From Colletes latitarsis (Eukaryota; Arthropoda; Insecta; Hymenoptera; Colletidae): 64,000 bases of DNA. A program made the position numbers and the translations under genes. Below, piece after piece: positions 63,490-64,000 of this stretch. How positions within the stretch are numbered: position 1 is the first letter of the stretch; every line of letters begins with the position of its first letter. The notes below the pieces were generated by a model. It saw only the letters and a list, made by a program, of their open reading frames with translations, did not search any database and had not been told where the DNA came from. Where the stretch lies: the NCBI RefSeq assembly GCF_051014445.1, contig NC_135136.1, forward strand, positions 21,284,001-21,348,000. The letters are read 5' to 3'.

Positions 63490-64000
63490 CTACCTCCCCG
63501 CGGCCTCCTTCTGCAACATTACGTTCTCGCAGAAGGAGGCCACGGCCCTCCACTTCTCCTCGCTGCCGAGCATGGCGCGCACCACGCCCGGCAGCGAGAC
63601 ATCCCGCCCGACGACGCCGACCAGGACACGGCGCTCCCCCTCCCACGCGGGGCATACCTCCAGGGTATGATCCGCCGTGTCCTGCTCAGCGTCGCAGTGG
63701 CAGCAACGCGCCGTCGGCTCCTTCCCTATCCGGCACAGGTATCTTCCGAAGCTGCCATGCCCGGAAAATACCTGTGCCATCCGGTAGGTGAGGCTGCCAT
63801 GGCCTCTGTCCAGCCACTCCTTCAGGAGTGGCCGAACAGCCCCGACAGTCCGGTGCCCCGCGGTTGGCAGAGCCAGCCTCTCCTGCCACGCGAGCAACAC
63901 GGACTGCCGGGCCTGGCGCTTCAAATCGCCCCAAGCAGGTTCCTGCCCGCCCGGGACCGCCCCCACCCCCGCGCGACGGTCGACGCGGTGCCGGTACATC
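63490..64000 (-). CDS. Reverse transcriptase ORF2, C-terminal part (copy 2, cut by window end)
   Basis: The open frame enters from the window edge and covers the last ~170 residues, with the same CCHC knuckle (C-x2-C-x8-H-x4-C) as copy 1. The two copies are identical in protein sequence over the shared part: both substitutions I found before the stop are synonymous (GCG/GCT alanine, CGG/AGG arginine). The frame stops at TAG (plus strand 63490-63492), where copy 1 has GAG, so the product ends seven residues earlier, after EAAGR. Whether the upstream domains are complete cannot be told from this window. Confidence 0.85.
   Translation of the reverse strand, partial: MYRHRVDRRAGVGAVPGGQEPAWGDLKRQARQSVLLAWQERLALPTAGHRTVGAVRPLLKEWLDRGHGSLTYRMAQVFSGHGSFGRYLCRIGKEPTARCCHCDAEQDTADHTLEVCPAWEGERRVLVGVVGRDVSLPGVVRAMLGSEEKWRAVASFCENVMLQKEAAGR

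Larger units (their letters stand above)
62850..64000 (-). mobile_element. R1-clade-like non-LTR retrotransposon, copy 2 (3' part, runs off window)
   Basis: A poly(A) tail seen as 22 T (62850-62871) is followed by sequence collinear with copy 1 at an offset of 22067 bp. About nine substitutions and one 2-bp indel were counted by eye over ~1.13 kb, so ~99% identity. The element is inserted in a type B monomer, unlike copy 1, so it is an independent insertion and not a duplicate carried along with its flanks. Its junction falls at the same monomer position as copy 1 (CATAC|TTTCGC versus GTACC|TTCGC). The 5' end and any target-site duplication lie beyond the window. Confidence 0.93.

Overview
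This window is eukaryotic heterochromatin. Two retrotransposon insertions occupy about 3.5 kb; the other ~60.5 kb is one tandem satellite with a monomer of about 176 bp, roughly 340 monomers all in the same orientation. I see no host protein-coding gene, tRNA, rRNA or CRISPR array. The retrotransposon looks like an R1-clade non-LTR element, a group best known from arthropods, and many monomers carry TTAGG-like motifs (TTAGG is the common insect telomere unit). I therefore infer an arthropod, most likely an insect, with low to moderate confidence. The species cannot be named from the sequence.

Layout: 1-38160 is mostly type A monomers (diagnostic GATAACGCCGGTTATG and CATACTTGTTGGCC). They are arranged in nested higher-order repeats: a 1408-bp unit at 3766-6052, a nearly perfect 3470-bp tandem duplication at 7623-14562, and a ~6-kb unit present about three times at ~14.4-31.0 kb plus a partial copy at ~34.3-37.1 kb. 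38161-40145 is type B (diagnostic ATAACGCATGTTAGG and ACATACTTGTTGAAC). 40146-43690 returns to type A and is split by retrotransposon copy 1 (40781-43117). 43691-62849 is type B, with an A island at 48328-48795 and its own higher-order repeats (1585, 2465 and 1937 bp). Retrotransposon copy 2 starts at 62850 and runs off the window end.

Both retrotransposon copies lie on the minus strand and are about 99% identical over the ~1.13 kb they share. Copy 1 is 5'-truncated. It retains an uninterrupted reverse transcriptase with a YADD active site and a C-terminal CCHC zinc knuckle, followed by a 0.6-kb hairpin-rich 3' UTR, a poly(A) tail and a 14-16 bp target-site duplication. Copy 2 shows only its 3' end.

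The most interesting point is that both copies joined the satellite at the same position of the 176-bp monomer (within ~2 nt) and in the same orientation, although one sits in an A monomer and the other in a B monomer. This suggests an R1-like element with target specificity for this satellite. The A/B mosaic patches and shared junctions also record exchange between the two satellite families.
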